Shown here in pieces: positions 14,935 to 25,326 of a stretch of DNA of 64,000 nt. This DNA comes from Cytophagales bacterium. Its GTDB lineage: Bacteria > Pseudomonadota > Gammaproteobacteria > Burkholderiales > Burkholderiaceae_C. Each line of letters begins with the position of its first letter. Positions within the stretch are counted from its first letter, which is position 1. The notes below the pieces were generated by a model, which was given only the letters and a program-made list of their open reading frames with translations, had not been told where the DNA came from and ran no database searches. The stretch spans positions 138,944 to 202,943 of the forward strand of contig JASGCK010000004.1 of NCBI GenBank assembly GCA_030054145.1, given 5' to 3'. Position numbers and translations under genes: made by a program.

Positions 14935-17900
14935 TTACGACCCCACCCAGCGACGCGCATTGCGCCACAGCTCAATCCACGGGCTGTACGCAGCCAAGCC
15001 GCCTGTTGGCACTAAATCTGTCCAGCTCATCTGCACATTTCTAAACACGCGCTCAGGGTGCGGCATCATGGCGGTGAAACGTCCATCCGCCGTGGTCACA
15101 GCGGTCAACCCGCCTGCACTACCGTTTGGATTGGCAGGGTAATTTGTTGTAGGTTGTCCGTTGCTGTCCACAAATCGCATCGCGGGTATCACAAGTGCAG
15201 CATCGCCTCGCCCCCCTTTTGAAGCTTCAAAATTAGCATAGCCTTCGCCGTGCGCTACCGCAATGGGCAAGCGAACACCCGCCATGCGCGATAAGAAAAT
15301 GCTGGGCGAGGCCATGATCTCGACTTGCGAGAGCCGCGCTTCAAAGCGTCCGCTTTGGTTGTGCGTAAAGCGGGGCCATGCGGCAGCACCTGGAATGATG
15401 TCGGCGAGTTCGGCAAACATCTGGCAGCCATTGCAAACGCCCAGTCCAAACGTGTTGCCGCGTGCAAAAAAGCGTTCAAACTGATCACGCAGTTTGGCGT
15501 TAAAAGTGATGGAACGCGCCCACCCCACCCCAGCGCCCAGCGTGTCGCCGTAGCTAAATCCGCCGCAAGCCACCATGCCGATGAAGTCGTCCAAGCGATA
15601 GCGACCTGTTTGCAAATCGGTCATGTGGACATCAACCGCCGCAAAGCCCGCTATGCGAAAAGCCTCAGCCATCTCGATATGCGAATTCACGCCCTGCTCG
15701 CGCAGCACGGCAACGCGGGGTTTACCACCACCAACCGTTCGCACTGAGCTTGCCGAAGTGTTTGGCAACGAGGCCGCGATAGGCTCAGCCCGAACGGGGT
15801 TAGGCAAATACACGTGCAAACCAGCATCCGCAAAGCTTCCAGCGGCAGCATGCTCGGCATCGGCACAGGCTGGGTTATCGCGCTGCTTGGCAATCTTCCA
15901 GCTGACTGCGTCCCAAACTTGGAATAAATCCGTCACGCTGGCGCTAAAAATCTTTTTGGTGTCGCGCCAAATTTGCAGCTCGCCTTTGCCTTCGCTCAAG
16001 CTGGCTGACTCAGGTCTTGTCTTGCCAATAAAGTGACTCATGCTGGATAAACCATGCTCGCGCAGAATTTGCATCACGCCAGAGCGATCTGCTGTTTTAA
16101 CTTGAAGTATGACCCCCAACTCTTCGTTAAATAAAGATGTTAATGTCAACTCTTCACGCTTTGCTTGAACCTGATTAGCCCAGTTTTTAGCATCCCCCAC
16201 ATCGGCTCGGCTATCCGTGATGCCATCGCCCTCGGTTACCAACATATCGATATTGAGCGCCACGCCCACGTGTCCCGCAAACGCCATTTCAGCCACCGCA
16301 GCCAAAAGTCCGCCATCGCTGCGGTCGTGATAGGCGAGAATTTTTCCTTCGCTTCGCAGCTGATTGACGGCTTTGACCAGATTCACCAAGTCTTCTGGAT
16401 GATCTAAATCGGGCGTTTGGTCGCCCACCGCATTCATGGTTTGTGCGAGCACCGATGTCGCCATGCGTGCGCGCGCACGCCCAAGATCAATCAGGAGCAG
16501 TGACGTATCAGGCTCAGTCGCGTTAAGCTGCGGCGTGAGTGTGCCGCGCACATCCGCCAAGGTGGCAAACGCTGTCACGATCAGCGAGACGGGAGAGACC
16601 ACGGACGAGCCATCTGGCGCTTTGGCGCGCATGGAGAGCGAATCTTTGCCCACAGGAATGGAAATGCCAAGCGCCGGGCAAAGCTCCATGCCAACGGCTT
16701 TGACAGTCTCATACAGTGCCGCATCTTCCCCCTCTTCGCCACAAGCCGCCATCCAGTTAGCGGAGAGCTTGACGCGGGACAGCTCAATCGGCGCAGCTAG
16801 CAAATTGGTAATCGCTTCGCCCACCGCCATGCGGCCTGACGCGGGCGCGTCCAGCATCGCCAGCGGCGTGCGCTCGCCCATTGCCATGGCTTCGCCTGCA
16901 AAGCGGGTGTAGTCCGCCAGCGTGACCGCGCAATCGGCTACTGGAACTTGCCACGGCCCCACCATTTGGTCGCGGTGCGTGAGTCCGCCCACGGTGCGGT
17001 CGCCAATGGTGATGAGAAAGCGCTTTGATGCCACCGTTGGATGCGAGAGCACGTTGATGACCGCGTCTTGCAACCGTACATCAGTCAGATCAAGCGGTGC
17101 AAACTCACGCTTCACCCTTGTGACTTCACGCGTCATTTTGGGCGGCTTGCCAAGCAGCACGTTCATGGGCATATCGACCGCCGCCGCCGTTTGCGCTGAA
17201 CTTGTCAAAGCTCTGCCGTACACGTTGACAGGCTCAGTGCGCACAGATTGATCTTCCAAAACCAACTCTCGCGCTTGCGTCGTCACGCCGACCACGGCAA
17301 ACGGGCAGCGCTCGCGCTCGCAAATCGCTTTGAATTGCGCTAGCGACTCGGGAGCAATCGCCAACACATAGCGTTCTTGGCTCTCGTTACACCACATCTC
17401 TTTGGGCGACAGTCCCGACTCTTCTAGCGGAATCGCGGATAGATCGAACCTTGCACCGCGCCCTGCATCGTTCACCAACTCAGGAAAAGCGTTCGACAGC
17501 CCACCCGCGCCCACATCGTGAATCGCAAGAATTGGATTGAGTGCCGCGTCCCCGCTACCCAGCGCCGAGTCAATCGGATACGCCGCTAAAGCGGCGCAGG
17601 CCGTAATCACCTCTTGCGCACGGCGTTCAATCTCAGGATTGGCTCGCTGCACAGAATCAAAATCAAGTTCCGCCGAATTTGCGCCACCGGCCATCGAACT
17701 CGCTGCGCTACCGCCCATACCAATGCGCATACCAGGCCCGCCCAGTTGGATGAGCAGCGATCCCGCAGGAAACGCAATTTTGTGCGTGAGCTTGGCATCA
17801 ATCGACCCCAATCCACCCGCAATCATGATCGGTTTGTGATAGCCGTAGTGACGTGTTTCACCTGATGCGTCTGTCACGGTTTGCTCGAATGCTCGGAAAT

Positions 17901-19062
17901 AACCCGCCAAATTAGGGCGACCAAACTCATTGTTAAACGCCGCGCCGCCCAATGGCCCCTCCATCATGATTTGCAAGGCCGTAGCAAACAATTGGGAACT
18001 GCCCGCTAAACCAAGCGAAGCGACTTGGGGGTCTGCCCCCCATTGGCCCTCTCGCAATGCCAAAGACGACACCGTAAACCCCGTCACCCCCGCCTTGGGT
18101 TGGGAGCCTCTACCCGTTGCGCCCTCATCCCGAATCTCGCCACCCGCGCCTGTGGCTGCGCCCTGCCAAGGCGCAATCGCCGTGGGGTGGTTGTGCGTCT
18201 CCACCTTCATAATCACGTGGCGCTGGATGACACCACTCGCATCGGGAGCGCCCTCCATAATGGACGAGTTATCCGCATACGCCACCACCGTGTGCTGCGG
18301 TGACACAGCCTCGGTATTGCGAATCATGGCGAATAAGCTTTTGTCCTGCTCTACGCCGTCGATGATGAACTGAGCGTTAAAAATCTTGTGGCGGCAGTGC
18401 TCAGAATTGGCCTGCGCAAACATCATGAGTTCCACATCGGTCGGATTGCGCTTGAGCTTGGTAAAAGCATCGAGCAAATAATCCATTTCGTCGCCAGATA
18501 GCGCCAAACCCATGCGGGTATTAGCCTCTAGCAAAGACGCGACACCTGCGCCAAGCATATCAATGCGCTCCATCGGCGGGGATGGCAGCACGTCAAACAA
18601 GCTCTTCACCTGGCCCCTGTCAAAGAAGATCGACTCCGTCATGCGGTCATGCAAAAGCCAAGCAACTTGTTGCAGCGCTTGATCGGACAGCGGCTTAGCT
18701 GCGGTGATGAAATACTCCGTTACGCGCTCCACGCGCTGCAAACTTGCCGCCGCAATGCCGCAGTTACGCGCAATATCAGTCGCTTTCGATGACCACGAAG
18801 ATATCGTTCCTCGGCGCGGCGTGATCAAGATGACCTGCCCGCCAGCCCTTATTCCATAAGGCTCGCCATAGGTCAGTAGCGCTTTGAGTTTGGCCTCGGT
18901 GTCCTTATCAGGCGATTCAGATAAAACAACCCAATGCACAAAACCAGCGCTGACGCTTTGAATCGTCGGTTGAATCGCCTGAAGTTTGAGGAGCAGCGCG
19001 GACTGCTGCGCGGGGTTGAGTGCCTGAATGTGTGTATCCAAGCAAAGAATGTGAGATGCCAC
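14935..19062 (-). CDS. purL: Phosphoribosylformylglycinamidine synthase with two repeat-encoded insertions
   Basis: This 1375-residue large-type FGAM synthase converts FGAR, glutamine and ATP to FGAM in purine synthesis. The PurS-like N-terminal domain comes first, then two synthetase halves ([40 protein letters not shown]). The glutaminase domain ends the protein ([16 protein letters not shown]; catalytic Cys in [21 protein letters not shown]). It is longer than the roughly 1300 residues of E. coli PurL. Part of the excess comes from palindromic repeats inserted in frame at about residues 606-626 and 1089-1110. The start is a GTG (GTG-GCA-TCT-CAC) with AAAGGGCG just upstream. Confidence 0.96.
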   Translation of the reverse strand: MASHILCLDTHIQALNPAQQSALLLKLQAIQPTIQSVSAGFVHWVVLSESPDKDTEAKLKALLTYGEPYGIRAGGQVILITPRRGTISSWSSKATDIARNCGIAAASLQRVERVTEYFITAAKPLSDQALQQVAWLLHDRMTESIFFDRGQVKSLFDVLPSPPMERIDMLGAGVASLLEANTRMGLALSGDEMDYLLDAFTKLKRNPTDVELMMFAQANSEHCRHKIFNAQFIIDGVEQDKSLFAMIRNTEAVSPQHTVVAYADNSSIMEGAPDASGVIQRHVIMKVETHNHPTAIAPWQGAATGAGGEIRDEGATGRGSQPKAGVTGFTVSSLALREGQWGADPQVASLGLAGSSQLFATALQIMMEGPLGGAAFNNEFGRPNLAGYFRAFEQTVTDASGETRHYGYHKPIMIAGGLGSIDAKLTHKIAFPAGSLLIQLGGPGMRIGMGGSAASSMAGGANSAELDFDSVQRANPEIERRAQEVITACAALAAYPIDSALGSGDAALNPILAIHDVGAGGLSNAFPELVNDAGRGARFDLSAIPLEESGLSPKEMWCNESQERYVLAIAPESLAQFKAICERERCPFAVVGVTTQARELVLEDQSVRTEPVNVYGRALTSSAQTAAAVDMPMNVLLGKPPKMTREVTRVKREFAPLDLTDVRLQDAVINVLSHPTVASKRFLITIGDRTVGGLTHRDQMVGPWQVPVADCAVTLADYTRFAGEAMAMGERTPLAMLDAPASGRMAVGEAITNLLAAPIELSRVKLSANWMAACGEEGEDAALYETVKAVGMELCPALGISIPVGKDSLSMRAKAPDGSSVVSPVSLIVTAFATLADVRGTLTPQLNATEPDTSLLLIDLGRARARMATSVLAQTMNAVGDQTPDLDHPEDLVNLVKAVNQLRSEGKILAYHDRSDGGLLAAVAEMAFAGHVGVALNIDMLVTEGDGITDSRADVGDAKNWANQVQAKREELTLTSLFNEELGVILQVKTADRSGVMQILREHGLSSMSHFIGKTRPESASLSEGKGELQIWRDTKKIFSASVTDLFQVWDAVSWKIAKQRDNPACADAEHAAAGSFADAGLHVYLPNPVRAEPIAASLPNTSASSVRTVGGGKPRVAVLREQGVNSHIEMAEAFRIAGFAAVDVHMTDLQTGRYRLDDFIGMVACGGFSYGDTLGAGVGWARSITFNAKLRDQFERFFARGNTFGLGVCNGCQMFAELADIIPGAAAWPRFTHNQSGRFEARLSQVEIMASPSIFLSRMAGVRLPIAVAHGEGYANFEASKGGRGDAALVIPAMRFVDSNGQPTTNYPANPNGSAGGLTAVTTADGRFTAMMPHPERVFRNVQMSWTDLVPTGGLAAYSPWIELWRNARRWVGS
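15735..15797. repeat. REP-like palindrome inside purL (linker before glutaminase)
   Basis: The left arm CCGTTCGCACTGAGCTTGCC (plus GAAG) and a right arm ending GCTCAGCCCGAACGG can pair over about 21 bp at 16 positions. The unit is 63 bp, exactly 21 codons, and encodes about [20 protein letters not shown] in PurL. Its left arm matches that of the element at 17187 at 19 of 24 bases, with only transitions between them. Confidence 0.88.
17187..17246. repeat. REP-like palindrome inside purL (between synthetase segments)
   Basis: The left arm CCGTTTGCGCTGAACTTGTC (plus AAAG) and the right arm GTTGACAGGCTCAGTGCGCA (plus CAG) lie 13-14 bases apart. The unit is 60 bp, 20 codons, encoding about [20 protein letters not shown]. 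It is in the same orientation and reading phase as the element at 15735, and the two peptides resemble each other. Confidence 0.85.
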
Positions 19063-19188
19063 GAATATCGCCCTTTGTAGAGCGTTTGATTTTACAAGCT
19101 AGGGATATCTGGGCGTATACCGCCACCCAATACAGCGATCCCCCAATTGCCGACATGAACAAACACGATCTCTGACTAGGTGGCTGCG

Positions 19189-20664
19189 CTATACCTGCAA
19201 TGACCGCTTCCACTGAGCAAGCGCAATAGCAATAGAACTTTCAAGCCATTCGGCAAATCTCTTTTCTGTACTTTCATATGACTCAACGTAATTGAATTGA
19301 AAAAGTTCGGTTGCGGCAGGATGCAAATTAACGGATTCGATACCGCCATCCTCACGTGGTGCCTTGAGATAAGTAAAAGCAGAGGCAACAAGTACTCCTG
19401 TATCACCATGTCCATAACCATGAAAACTAATTACAAAATCAAATTCCTGCTCCGTTATAAGCGTAACGCGAACCCAAGAACGTTGGCGTTCGAAATTTGC
19501 ATAGTAATCAAATTGATTCGCGATCTCAATAATTTGCTTGTGGAAATAATGACTATTCTCAGAGCCGTTCATTGCACAATTAGATCGAGCCCAATAGCTT
19601 GGCCTTTGCGGAGGGGTTACTGCACGTAATTGGCTGTCAAGAGTCGTGACAAGCGATTTAAATTTACCATCTACCATGCTAAACAGTTTCTCAGCATATT
19701 CGTAGACAACAGAAATTTTCTGCTTCTCTTTGCTGAACCTTGCCTTGAGTAACTCAAGCGCAGAGCTAATAATTTGATCGGCATATCTGCTTCTTTGGAC
19801 TTGTTGCTCGAGTCCAAGAGCTTTAAGGATTGCTTCTTTTTGCCTATGAGCAAAAAACTTTACCAAAGATTCAAGATTTCCATCATCTGCTTCTTCTAAT
19901 GCCCCTATATATTCTTTACGGTCAGACTCTCGCACAACAAGCGGAAACATACCTTCACGTAAAAAAACTAACGATGCTAATGCCCTCGCTACACGTCCAT
20001 TGCCATCCTGAAAAGGATGAATTTGAGTAAATCGATGATGAAGCCATGCTGACTTAACCTCAGGGGCATACGCATTGTCTGCTTGTCGATAAATACGGAT
20101 CAAGCTTTCCATCTCCTCCTTTGTAAGTTCAGGAGGGCAATATCGGTGCATTGCGCCATCTGGTCTGCGTGGATTATTTGGAAGTGACTTGTACTCTCCT
20201 TTAATCAACGCAACCCTAACTAAATCACCTGATTCTGTAACTGCCTCGGTGTAATCTTGATGTGCAGTAAATTGAGCTTGTAATCCTCGAATGAAGTACT
20301 CGGACAATGGCTCATCACCTTTGATGTAACTAAAAAGACCTTCCACGATTTTCAAATGGTCGGTAATGAGCACCTGAATATGTTCTGCGTCTTTTTGTGA
20401 AATCCCACCGCGATGAGAAATTATTAAAGACTCTATCCCCTGCTCAATGAGCGCCTCGGTAACGCCACGATCCCACGTGTACAGGCGCTCAATAATTCCC
20501 GTCTCAATTGCCCATTCACGCTGTAGCTTTTTAATAAATTCTTTATACGCACCACCCCCTTCAAGGGCAACTTTTTTTTCGTTCCATACAGAAGTTAGAG
20601 CCCTAAGCTCTGGGAGTTCATAAGTTTTAGGATTTGGAAAGGGCTCAATGCGTTGGTAGTTCAT
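19189..20664 (-). CDS. Fic-domain protein (predicted AMP transferase)
   Basis: This 491-residue protein has a complete Fic active site, HPFQDGNGR at 216-224, with the catalytic His216. Such enzymes usually transfer AMP from ATP to hydroxyl groups of target proteins. Upstream, WAIETGIIERLYT holds a TxxxE motif at Thr55-Glu59 resembling the inhibitory helix of self-controlled (class II) Fic proteins, but Arg60 follows the Glu instead of Gly or Asn. Roughly 250 C-terminal residues beyond the Fic core are unassigned. No separate antitoxin gene is next to it. The start is 27 bp from the divergent map gene and covers the map -35 element. The 126 bp between it and purL hold only the purL promoter region. 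Confidence 0.88.
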   Translation of the reverse strand: MNYQRIEPFPNPKTYELPELRALTSVWNEKKVALEGGGAYKEFIKKLQREWAIETGIIERLYTWDRGVTEALIEQGIESLIISHRGGISQKDAEHIQVLITDHLKIVEGLFSYIKGDEPLSEYFIRGLQAQFTAHQDYTEAVTESGDLVRVALIKGEYKSLPNNPRRPDGAMHRYCPPELTKEEMESLIRIYRQADNAYAPEVKSAWLHHRFTQIHPFQDGNGRVARALASLVFLREGMFPLVVRESDRKEYIGALEEADDGNLESLVKFFAHRQKEAILKALGLEQQVQRSRYADQIISSALELLKARFSKEKQKISVVYEYAEKLFSMVDGKFKSLVTTLDSQLRAVTPPQRPSYWARSNCAMNGSENSHYFHKQIIEIANQFDYYANFERQRSWVRVTLITEQEFDFVISFHGYGHGDTGVLVASAFTYLKAPREDGGIESVNLHPAATELFQFNYVESYESTEKRFAEWLESSIAIALAQWKRSLQV

Positions 20665-20681
20665 GGCGAAGATTTTATAAT
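20653..20681 (+). promoter_or_regulatory. Sigma70-type promoter for map, nearly leaderless
   Basis: TTGGTA (20653-20658), a 17-bp spacer and TATAAT (20676-20681) make a near-consensus promoter. Transcription would start about 20688, only a few bases before the map ATG at 20691. The -35 hexamer lies within the first codons of the divergent fic gene. Confidence 0.65.
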
Positions 20682-20690
20682 CAGCCCCTT

Positions 20691-21503
20691 ATGACCATCA
20701 CAATAAAAAATAAAGACGAAATCGAAGGAATGCGCATCGCAGGACGGCTAGCTTCTCAGGTTTTGGACTACCTCACGCCTTTTGTCAAAGAGGGCAAGAC
20801 GACCAACCAAATCGACAAATTAGCTTACGACTTCATCACCAAAGATATCAAGTCGATACCCGCGCCGCTCAACTACGATCCTGTTGGCGGCAACCCTTAT
20901 CCCAAATCCATTTGTACATCGGTCAACCACATGGTATGCCACGGCATCCCAAACGACAAGCCACTGCGCAAGGGCGACATCATCAACATTGACGTGACCA
21001 TCATCAAAGACGGTTGGCATGGCGACACCAGCCGAATGTTTCAAATTGGCGAGACATCTATTGCCGCCAAGCGTTTGTGCGCATTGACTTACGACGCCAT
21101 GTGGCACGGCATCTCCAAAGTCGGCCCCAATGTTCCGATTGTGGAGATTGGCCGTGCGATTCAAAAATTTACCGAAGCACAAGGCTGCTCCGTGGTGCGC
21201 GATTATTGCGGGCACGGCATTGGACGCAACTTTCACGAAGAGCCGCAAATTCTTCACTTTGCAAGCCCCGAAGCTAAAACCATCTTAGTGCCAGGCATGA
21301 CGATCACCATCGAACCCATGATTAACGCGGGTCGCAAAGAAACCAAAGGCTTGCCCGATGGCTGGGGCGTAGTCACCAAAGACCACTCACTCTCAGCGCA
21401 GTGGGAACACACCGTGCTAGTCACGGAGACGGGGTTTGAGGTGCTAACCTTATCGGAGGGCTATCCGCCGCTACCAGCGTTTGTGATGGCAACAAAAACG
21501 TAA
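20691..21503 (+). CDS. map: Methionine aminopeptidase, type I
   Basis: This 270-residue cytosolic metalloprotease removes N-terminal methionine from new proteins. Metal ligands and motifs are visible in order: NHMVCHGIP (substrate His), INIDVTIIKDGWHGDTSRMF (two Asp), GHGIGRNFHEEP (His), ITIEPMI (Glu) and SAQWEHTVLVT (Glu). The ATG at 20691 gives normal type I length; a longer frame begins within fic. The promoter implies a leader of about 3 nt. It is followed by an antitoxin-like gene and glnD. Confidence 0.96.
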   Translation: MTITIKNKDEIEGMRIAGRLASQVLDYLTPFVKEGKTTNQIDKLAYDFITKDIKSIPAPLNYDPVGGNPYPKSICTSVNHMVCHGIPNDKPLRKGDIINIDVTIIKDGWHGDTSRMFQIGETSIAAKRLCALTYDAMWHGISKVGPNVPIVEIGRAIQKFTEAQGCSVVRDYCGHGIGRNFHEEPQILHFASPEAKTILVPGMTITIEPMINAGRKETKGLPDGWGVVTKDHSLSAQWEHTVLVTETGFEVLTLSEGYPPLPAFVMATKT

Positions 21504-21513
21504 ACAACATACG

Positions 21514-21813
21514 ATGGCACTCGATCCTGATCTTGACAGCCCCGAAGGGGATCGGCTAGATGTGCTGGCAACGCTGGTGCGTGCCTACGAAGCCAGTCAC
21601 TACCCTATTGCAGCCCCCGATCCTATTGAAGCCATTAAATTTCGGATGGCGCAAAACGACCTTCAAATCAAAGATTTAGAACCCATGATTGGGCAACGTA
21701 ACCGCGTCTATGAAGTGCTTTCACGCAAACGTAATTTGACGCTTCCGATGATTCGCCGCCTCCACCACGGATTAGGCATTCCCTCTTCAGCACTCATTGC
21801 CGAACCCGCATGA
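21514..21813 (+). CDS. HigA-like helix-turn-helix protein, no toxin adjacent
   Basis: This 99-residue protein resembles the second HigA antitoxin type (COG5499-like). It has an acidic N-terminal segment (ALDPDLDSPEGDRLDVLATLVRAYEASHYPI), then PIEAIKFRMAQNDLQIKDLEPMIGQRNRVYEVLSRKR, a helix-turn-helix region. In typical loci a RelE-like toxin gene precedes it, but here map lies 10 bp upstream and glnD overlaps its stop (ATGA). It thus looks captured as an operon member, possibly a regulator of the map-glnD transcript or an antitoxin acting in trans. Confidence 0.8.
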   Translation: MALDPDLDSPEGDRLDVLATLVRAYEASHYPIAAPDPIEAIKFRMAQNDLQIKDLEPMIGQRNRVYEVLSRKRNLTLPMIRRLHHGLGIPSSALIAEPA

Positions 21814-24374
21814 CCTACCGCCAAGCCAAGCAAGCGCTACTTGCCAACTTTGGGCAACTCACCACGCGCAAACTGCTGCGTGATTTGGCTAAGTTAACCG
21901 ACCAAACCCTATCAAACATTTGGGCGCAATCGGGCTTAGCTGCTTATCAGCAATTTTGTTTGGTGGCGGTTGGTGGCTACGGGCGTGGCGAGCTTTTCCC
22001 TTATTCGGATGTGGACGTGCTGGTGCTACTGCCCAACGCTGCAGATCCGCAAGCGAGCCGCGAGCTGCAATCTTGTATCGAGTCTTTTGTTGGACTTTGC
22101 TGGGATGCAGGACTGGAGATTGGCTCATCGGTTCGCCGCTTGAGCGAATGCATTGCCGAGGCAGCAAAAGACATCACCATTCAAACCGCCTTGCTAGAGG
22201 TGCGCTGCATTACGCCTTGCAAAGCAGGAAGCATGGAGGCGAAACTGTATAACGACTTTAAAGATGCTTACACCGCAGCGCTTGACGTTAAAGCCTTTGC
22301 AACCGCCAAAACATTAGAGATGGCGCAGCGCTACAACAAGTTTGAAAACACGCCCTATGCGCTGGAGCCCAACTGCAAAGAGTCGCCAGGTGGTTTGCGC
22401 GATCTGCACATTATTTTGTGGCTCGCTAAAGCCGCAAACCTAGGCACAACGTGGGACGAGCTGGCGGCCAACGGGCTGGCAACGCCTTTTGAGGCCAAGC
22501 AACTCAAACGCAACGAAGCGATTTTGGCGACTATTCGGACGCAGCTCCACCTTGTTGCCAAGCGGCGCGAAGATAGATTGGTGTTTGATTTGCAAACGCA
22601 GGTTGCGCTTGCGATGGGTTATGCGCACGAGTCATCGCGCAAAAACAGCGAAGCGTTGATGCACGACTACTACTGGGCGGCCAAAGCGGTTGTGCAACTC
22701 AATCAAATTTTGCTACTCAATATTGATGCCAGGCTGAGTCCCAATAACGTTCAACCGATTCAGCTTACGGATGATTTCTTCGATAGAAATGGACTGCTTG
22801 ATATTGCAAGCGATGATTTATATCAGCGCAAATCGCAGGCTATTTTGCAAACCTTTTACGTTTTCCAAAAAACCGCAGGCGTCAATGGCTTGTCGGCGCG
22901 AACGCTTCGGGCGCTCTACAACGCGCGTGGTTTGATGAACGCGTCCTTTCGCCGCGATCCCGTCAACCGTGCAACGTTTTTAGCCATCATGCAAACGGGC
23001 GAAGGACTGACGCATACCATGCGACTGCTCAACCAAACCTCGGTGCTTGGGCGCTATTTGTGGGTGTTTCGCCGCATCGTAGGGCAAATGCAGCATGATC
23101 TTTTTCATGTCTACACGGTCGATCAGCACATCCTCATGGTGCTGCGAAATGTGCGACGTTTCTTTATTGCCGATCACGCGCATGAATACCCGTTTTGCTC
23201 GCAATTAGCCGGTGATTGGGACAAGCCTTGGATTTTGTACATTGCCGCGCTATTTCACGATATTGCCAAAGGGCGCGGCGGCGATCACTCCGAGCTGGGC
23301 ATTGCGGAGGCACATTTATTTTGCAAACAGCACCGCGTTCCGGTAGACGATGCGAACTTGATTGCGTTCTTGGTTAAAGAGCATTTAACGATGAGCCAAA
23401 TCGCGCAAAAGCAAGATTTATCCGATCCTGATGTGATTGCCGCTTTTGCAAAGCGCGTGGGCAGTCAGCGTCATTTGACAGCGCTGTATTTACTCACGGT
23501 TGCTGACATTCGCGGCACTTCGCCCAAAGTGTGGAATGCTTGGAAAGCCAAGCTACTAGAGGACTTGTATCGCTATACGGCTAGAAGCCTTGGTGGGCGT
23601 GCCCCCGATGCCGCATCGCTTGTAGAGACCACACGGCGTAAGGCTTGCGAAGCATTGGCACTTTACGATTTACCTGCCGCGTCGGCTGAACCTTTATGGA
23701 AAACGCTAGGCGTGAGTTACTTTATGCGCCAAGCTGCAAGCGACGTGGCATGGCACACACGGTTATTGATGCCGCACGTGGGCAGCGCCCTACCGATTGT
23801 TCGGGCTAGGCTCTCCCCTATTGGCGAGGGCTTGCAGGTACTCATCTACACGCCCGATACGCTTGATTTGTTTGCCCGCATTTGCGGCTACTTCGAGCGG
23901 CACAATTTCAGCATTTGGGACGCCAAAATTCACACCACCAACGATGGTCATGCGCTAGATAGTTTCTTAGTCACGGCGGTCGGACTTGATGCCGATCAAA
24001 ACAATCGACTCCTCAAACAAATGGAGTCCCATCTAACCCATGACCTGACACAGCTTGCCCCTTTAGGCAGTGTGCCCAAGGTCCGCCAGTCGAGGCGTGT
24101 GAAGAGTTTTCCGATTCAACCGCACGTTGAATTGCATCCCGACGAAAAAGGTCAACGCTGGATTTTGAGCTTGGTCGCTAGCGACCGTGTGGGTTTGCTA
24201 TACGCCATCGCGCGTGTGCTGGCAGCGCACGAAGTGAATTTACAACTTGCCAAAATCACCACGCTAGGCGAGCGCGTGGAGGACAGTTTTGTTGTGAATG
24301 GTGCTGTATTTCAAAACGCCAAGGGCATTTTGCAACTCGAGACCGATTTACTCGCGGCTTTGCAATATGAGTGA
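21810..24374 (+). CDS. glnD: Bifunctional PII uridylyltransferase/uridylyl-removing enzyme
   Basis: This 854-residue nitrogen sensor uridylylates PII proteins when glutamine is low and removes the group when it is high. The nucleotidyltransferase site GGYGRGELFPYSDVDVLVL is near residues 50-70. The HD hydrolase LFHDIAKGRGGDHSELG lies mid-protein, and two C-terminal ACT domains (LQVLIYTPDTLDLFARICGYF; LSLVASDRVGLLYAIARVL) bind glutamine. The length is normal. It is translationally coupled to the antitoxin-like gene. Confidence 0.95.
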   Translation: MTYRQAKQALLANFGQLTTRKLLRDLAKLTDQTLSNIWAQSGLAAYQQFCLVAVGGYGRGELFPYSDVDVLVLLPNAADPQASRELQSCIESFVGLCWDAGLEIGSSVRRLSECIAEAAKDITIQTALLEVRCITPCKAGSMEAKLYNDFKDAYTAALDVKAFATAKTLEMAQRYNKFENTPYALEPNCKESPGGLRDLHIILWLAKAANLGTTWDELAANGLATPFEAKQLKRNEAILATIRTQLHLVAKRREDRLVFDLQTQVALAMGYAHESSRKNSEALMHDYYWAAKAVVQLNQILLLNIDARLSPNNVQPIQLTDDFFDRNGLLDIASDDLYQRKSQAILQTFYVFQKTAGVNGLSARTLRALYNARGLMNASFRRDPVNRATFLAIMQTGEGLTHTMRLLNQTSVLGRYLWVFRRIVGQMQHDLFHVYTVDQHILMVLRNVRRFFIADHAHEYPFCSQLAGDWDKPWILYIAALFHDIAKGRGGDHSELGIAEAHLFCKQHRVPVDDANLIAFLVKEHLTMSQIAQKQDLSDPDVIAAFAKRVGSQRHLTALYLLTVADIRGTSPKVWNAWKAKLLEDLYRYTARSLGGRAPDAASLVETTRRKACEALALYDLPAASAEPLWKTLGVSYFMRQAASDVAWHTRLLMPHVGSALPIVRARLSPIGEGLQVLIYTPDTLDLFARICGYFERHNFSIWDAKIHTTNDGHALDSFLVTAVGLDADQNNRLLKQMESHLTHDLTQLAPLGSVPKVRQSRRVKSFPIQPHVELHPDEKGQRWILSLVASDRVGLLYAIARVLAAHEVNLQLAKITTLGERVEDSFVVNGAVFQNAKGILQLETDLLAALQYE

Positions 24375-24394
24375 AAGCCTAAGCACAGCGTCAG

Positions 24395-24982
24395 TTAGCG
24401 ACGATCACTGAGCGCATAAGCGATTGTTCCCAAATCAACGTACTCCAGCTCACTGCCCGCAGGAATGCCTCTTGCCAAGCGCGTCACCGCAACGCCTTTG
24501 GCTTTGAGCGTCTGTCCAATCAAGTGCGCTGTTGCCTCGCCTTCGGCTGTAAAGTTGGTGGCCAAAATCACCTCCGTCACGATGCCATTCGTGGCTCGCT
24601 CTAGCAGTGCTTGAACATTCAGTTGCGCCGCCCCTTGTCCGTCTAGCGGACTTAAGTGTCCCATGAGCACAAAATAATAGCCCTTATACGCAGCGCTGCG
24701 CTCAAGCGCCGATTGATCGGCGGGTGTTTCAATCACGCAAAGCTTCGCTGCGTCGCGCGTCTCATCGGAGCAAGTCGCGCAAACAAGCGCATCGCTAAAG
24801 GTATTGCAGCGTGTGCAGTGCATAGCCGTTGCGACCGCACCAGACAAGGCTTGCGAGAGACGCATCGCGCCACCTCGGTCGTGCTGGAGCAAGTGAAAAG
24901 CCATGCGTGACGCGGATTTCTCGCCAACGCCTGGCAACACGCGCAAGGCCTCAATGAGTGCGGAGAGGCTTTGCATAGCCAT
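24395..24982 (-). CDS. recR: Recombination mediator RecR
   Basis: This 195-residue protein helps load RecA at gaps with RecF and RecO. The N-terminal helix-hairpin-helix is [25 protein letters not shown] four-cysteine zinc site ([16 protein letters not shown]) and a Toprim domain ([33 protein letters not shown]) follow. It is last in the dnaX-ybaB-recR operon and is convergent with glnD. Confidence 0.96.
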   Translation of the reverse strand: MAMQSLSALIEALRVLPGVGEKSASRMAFHLLQHDRGGAMRLSQALSGAVATAMHCTRCNTFSDALVCATCSDETRDAAKLCVIETPADQSALERSAAYKGYYFVLMGHLSPLDGQGAAQLNVQALLERATNGIVTEVILATNFTAEGEATAHLIGQTLKAKGVAVTRLARGIPAGSELEYVDLGTIAYALSDRR

Positions 24983-24993
24983 GCTGCGTGCGC

Positions 24994-25326
24994 TTAAAAC
25001 GGCAGCTTCATGCCGCCTGGCAAGCTGGGCATACCTGCGGTGATCTTGCCCATTTTTTCGCTGCTGGTATCTTCTGCTTTTTTGAGCGCCGCATTAAACG
25101 CTGCTGCCACCAAGTCTTCCAACATATCTTTGTCGTCAGCTAACAAAGATGGATCAATTTGCACACGTTTGACATCGTGTTTGCAAGTCATGGTGACTTT
25201 GACTAGCCCTGCGCCCGACTCGCCTGTCACCTCTATCGTGCCCAACTCTTCTTGCGCTTTTTTCATGTTCTCTTGCATATTTTGCGCTTGCTTCATCAGA
25301 CCTGCGAGTTGTCCTTTATTAAACAT
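24994..25326 (-). CDS. ybaB: YbaB/EbfC-family nucleoid-associated protein
   Basis: This 110-residue DNA-binding protein starts [28 protein letters not shown]. It keeps the family motif [19 protein letters not shown] and ends PGGMKLPF. Members form dimers with a tweezer-like shape that bind DNA. Its start overlaps the dnaX 3' end by 8 bp and recR follows 11 bp later, the standard operon. A longer in-frame extension within dnaX is not part of the family. Confidence 0.95.
   Translation of the reverse strand: MFNKGQLAGLMKQAQNMQENMKKAQEELGTIEVTGESGAGLVKVTMTCKHDVKRVQIDPSLLADDKDMLEDLVAAAFNAALKKAEDTSSEKMGKITAGMPSLPGGMKLPF

Noticed and set aside
16500-16530. Third REP-like element in purL (CAGGCTCAGTCGCGTT)
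   Set aside because: Only a single weak half-match is present with no opposing arm, and the encoded residues fit the normal PurL sequence.
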